Shown here: piece after piece, positions 62,827 to 64,000 of the stretch
Layout: each line of letters begins with the position of its first letter
Position numbering within the stretch: position 1 is the stretch's first letter
Origin: UBA5336 sp039818165
Lineage (GTDB): Bacteria > Pseudomonadota > Alphaproteobacteria > Caulobacterales > Hyphomonadaceae
NCBI GenBank assembly: GCA_039818165.1
Contig: JBCBUL010000007.1
Location: forward strand, 34,732 to 98,731
Reading direction: 5' to 3'
DNA: 64,000 nt
Translations under genes and position numbers: made by a program
Notes under the pieces: model-generated
What the model saw: only the letters and a program-made list of their open reading frames with translations
The model's database searches: none
Told to the model about the DNA's origin: nothing

Positions 62827-63380
62827 CCAGCACCCGCGCCCGCGCGAGGCGGGGGTTGGGCGGAGCAAATTGATGGCGCCGCCCCTCCCTCGATGGCCGA
62901 GAAAGGGGCCAGCCCAAGGGGCGGGCCGGTACTCAAAGTGCATCGATTACGTTCATGGCGTAGGGTGCAAGGAGCGAAGCGATATGCACCGTCGGTGTTC
63001 GCGGTCGGAGTGGAGGGTGCATATCGGGCTTCGCCGTCCATGCCCCCTACGGCGAACAAGGCCTCTACCCGCACTGCCGCGCGGTCCAGAGCGCCCAAGC
63101 CCTCCTCACGGGCAACGCCCATCATGTGGCGGCGGAAATCTTTCCCAGCGTCAGACAGGTCAATCGCCTCGACATGGATCCAGCCATACCAGGTCAGCTC
63201 GACCCGAAGCCCGGCAAAGGCGTGGCCCGCATCGATCATGCGGCGGGACCAGCGCACAAAGGCGCGCAGGCTCAGCCACAGGACCGGCCAGAAAAACGGG
63301 TGAACCCGGGAGAAGGGATCGCGCAGGGCTTCCATGGCCGGGAGTATAAGCGCGCCGCGAAACCGGTCGGATTCGACCAT
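62823..63380 (-). CDS. Hypothetical protein with repeat-derived C-terminus
   Basis: Not recognised. From ATG 63380 it has 185 residues. The N-terminal half contains a hydrophobic helix (VHPFFWPVLWLSLRAFVRW) and an amphipathic region (RRMIDAGHAFAGLRVELTWY). The C-terminal ~80 residues (e.g. YAPSTPTANTDGAYRFAP) are low-information and lie over a short inverted repeat at 62975-63033, so that end is probably non-conserved read-through. A start at ATG 63335 is also possible. Stop overlaps the convergent ligase gene by 4 bp. Confidence 0.5.
   Translation of the reverse strand: MVESDRFRGALILPAMEALRDPFSRVHPFFWPVLWLSLRAFVRWSRRMIDAGHAFAGLRVELTWYGWIHVEAIDLSDAGKDFRRHMMGVAREEGLGALDRAAVRVEALFAVGGMDGEARYAPSTPTANTDGAYRFAPCTLRHERNRCTLSTGPPLGLAPFSAIEGGAAPSICSAQPPPRAGAGAG
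62975..63033. repeat. Inverted repeat over the 3' part of the hypothetical gene
   Basis: Arms CGAAGC + GATATGCACC (62975-62990) and GGTGCATATC + GGGCTTCG (63016-63033) pair over 10 perfect bases and again over GCTTCG/CGAAGC beyond a 2-nt bulge. Flanking sequence (GTAGGGTGCAAGGAGCGAAG at 62960-62979) is of a type often seen in dispersed short repeats. Copy number cannot be judged from one window. Confidence 0.55.
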
Positions 63381-63697
63381 TAATTCCAGAAAATCACAAT
63401 AAATCGGTCGATTGAACGCTGCAGCACGTCTATCGCACAAAATTTAGCGATAAGTAGCATACTCGGTCTCTTCATGGTGCAGCGCCCAATTTTTTGATGA
63501 GGGGAAACACAGAGTGCGGGCGAGATGGACTATCTGTGCTCGTCTCAGATCAATGCCTTAAAAGCATTCGTTTCCTCAGAGCCGGTCTTTGCCTTATTGA
63601 TCACAAAACTGCTCAAACTTAATAACCGCCCCCAATACTAAACTGCGAAGACAAATCCAACTCTGAGTGAACCGCCTGAAAATACAAAATTTGCCAA

Positions 63698-63949
63698 ATG
63701 TTAACATCAGACACGGTACTTCGAGTTGATCAACGATTCGAATCGATTCATATGTCTCTAAAACCACTATCAGCAGGCTTCCGCGAGGAAACGTTAGAAA
63801 TTCTCAGAAAATGCGCTTCCGCGCTGGAAATCAGCGAAGCAAGACTAATTCGGGCGATGGTATCAAAAGCGCTAAGGTGTTCCAATGAAGCTGAAGAAAT
63901 CGACCTAAATGCTTTAAAAAAATTGCTAGATCAGGTTTTAAATACATAG
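63698..63949 (+). CDS. Small hypothetical protein, possible ribbon-helix-helix
   Basis: 83 residues in an AT-rich setting. The helical centre (FREETLEILRKCASALEISE then LIRAMVSKALR) resembles the Arc/MetJ-type ribbon-helix-helix fold or a MobC-like protein, but no firm family match can be made. An internal ATG at 63752 (MSLKPLSAGF) gives a 65-residue version and would leave two palindromes (63725-63745) just upstream as a possible operator. No clear Shine-Dalgarno supports either start. About 260 bp before it contain no visible gene. Confidence 0.5.
   Translation: MLTSDTVLRVDQRFESIHMSLKPLSAGFREETLEILRKCASALEISEARLIRAMVSKALRCSNEAEEIDLNALKKLLDQVLNT
63725..63745. repeat. Two abutting short palindromes
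   Basis: GTTGATCAAC (63725-63734) and CGATTCGAATCG (63734-63745) share one base. They precede ATG 63752 by 6 bp and could be an operator of the encoded helical protein. Confidence 0.35.
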
Positions 63950-64000
63950 GGAATGTACTAGCTTGATAAAACTATACAGGCTCAATTGTGAAATCCACCC

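Noticed and set aside
1..64000. CRISPR arrays, insertion sequences, prophage or integrase genes
   Set aside because: No regularly spaced repeats, transposase, integrase or phage structural frames were recognised.

Overview
The window is a gene-dense, high-GC stretch of a bacterial chromosome, very probably from an alphaproteobacterium of the Caulobacterales / Maricaulales / Hyphomonadales type. The call rests on gene families and neighbourhoods rather than on an rRNA: rimP-nusA-ylxR-infB, hemC-hemD with a mitofilin-like and a HemY-like protein, DUF2853, DUF2794, DUF1244, SapC and an UrcA-like secreted protein. No rRNA, insertion sequence, prophage or CRISPR array was seen. There is one tRNA gene, tRNA-Thr(CGT).

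Layout. 1-4.3 kb (minus): rpsA (cut by the left edge), cmk, an S9 peptidase and an UrcA-like protein. 4.6-11.8 kb: clpB, a small unknown gene, a VWA lipoprotein and a DUF885 protein. 11.8-16.2 kb: a SapC protein with a collagen-like N-terminus, a DsbD-type reductase and a redoxin. 16.2-16.9 kb: a 0.7 kb gap holding back-to-back terminators and a well-formed candidate small RNA. 16.9-25.7 kb: argD, DUF2853 and truB facing infB-ylxR-nusA-rimP, preceded by cspA. 26-32.3 kb: two TonB-C-like secreted paralogues, trmB and two tandem GT-C-like membrane proteins. 32.4-37.7 kb: GNAT, ffh, an AT-rich unknown gene, chorismate mutase, rpsP, a beta/gamma-crystallin protein and rimM. 37.6-45.6 kb: a double-hotdog thioesterase with leuC, a 2OG-Fe(II) oxygenase, a GH5 lipoprotein, DUF1801, glutathione peroxidase, thiolase and an FrhB/BciB-like protein. 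45.7-55.5 kb: DUF1244, an NTF2-like protein, asd, two class-C beta-lactamase-like hydrolases, a Pro-rich secreted protein, DUF4329, rarD, a CitE-like lyase, DUF2794, mnmA and tRNA-Thr. 55.5-62.8 kb: the heme group, a methyltransferase and a feruloyl-CoA synthase-like ligase. The last ~600 bp turn AT-rich.

How the genes work together. Much of the window is translation and RNA metabolism (S1, S16, RimM, RimP, NusA, IF-2, TruB, TrmB, MnmA, Ffh), amino-acid synthesis (ArgD, LeuC, Asd, chorismate mutase), heme synthesis (HemC, HemD) and envelope redox or stress functions (DsbD, redoxin, GPx, ClpB, CspA). Two classical operons are broken up: infB is convergent with truB instead of leading to rbfA-truB, and the ffh / rpsP / rimM group carries two non-ribosomal insertions and lacks trmD and rplS.

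No obvious defence or secondary-metabolite system is present. The least explained signals are non-coding: a promoter-stem-terminator unit at 16614-16783 (minus), and a nested stem with a G-quadruplex-type loop at 53536-53656. The AT-rich coupled gene at 34682-35203 and the collagen-SapC fusion are the most unusual coding features.
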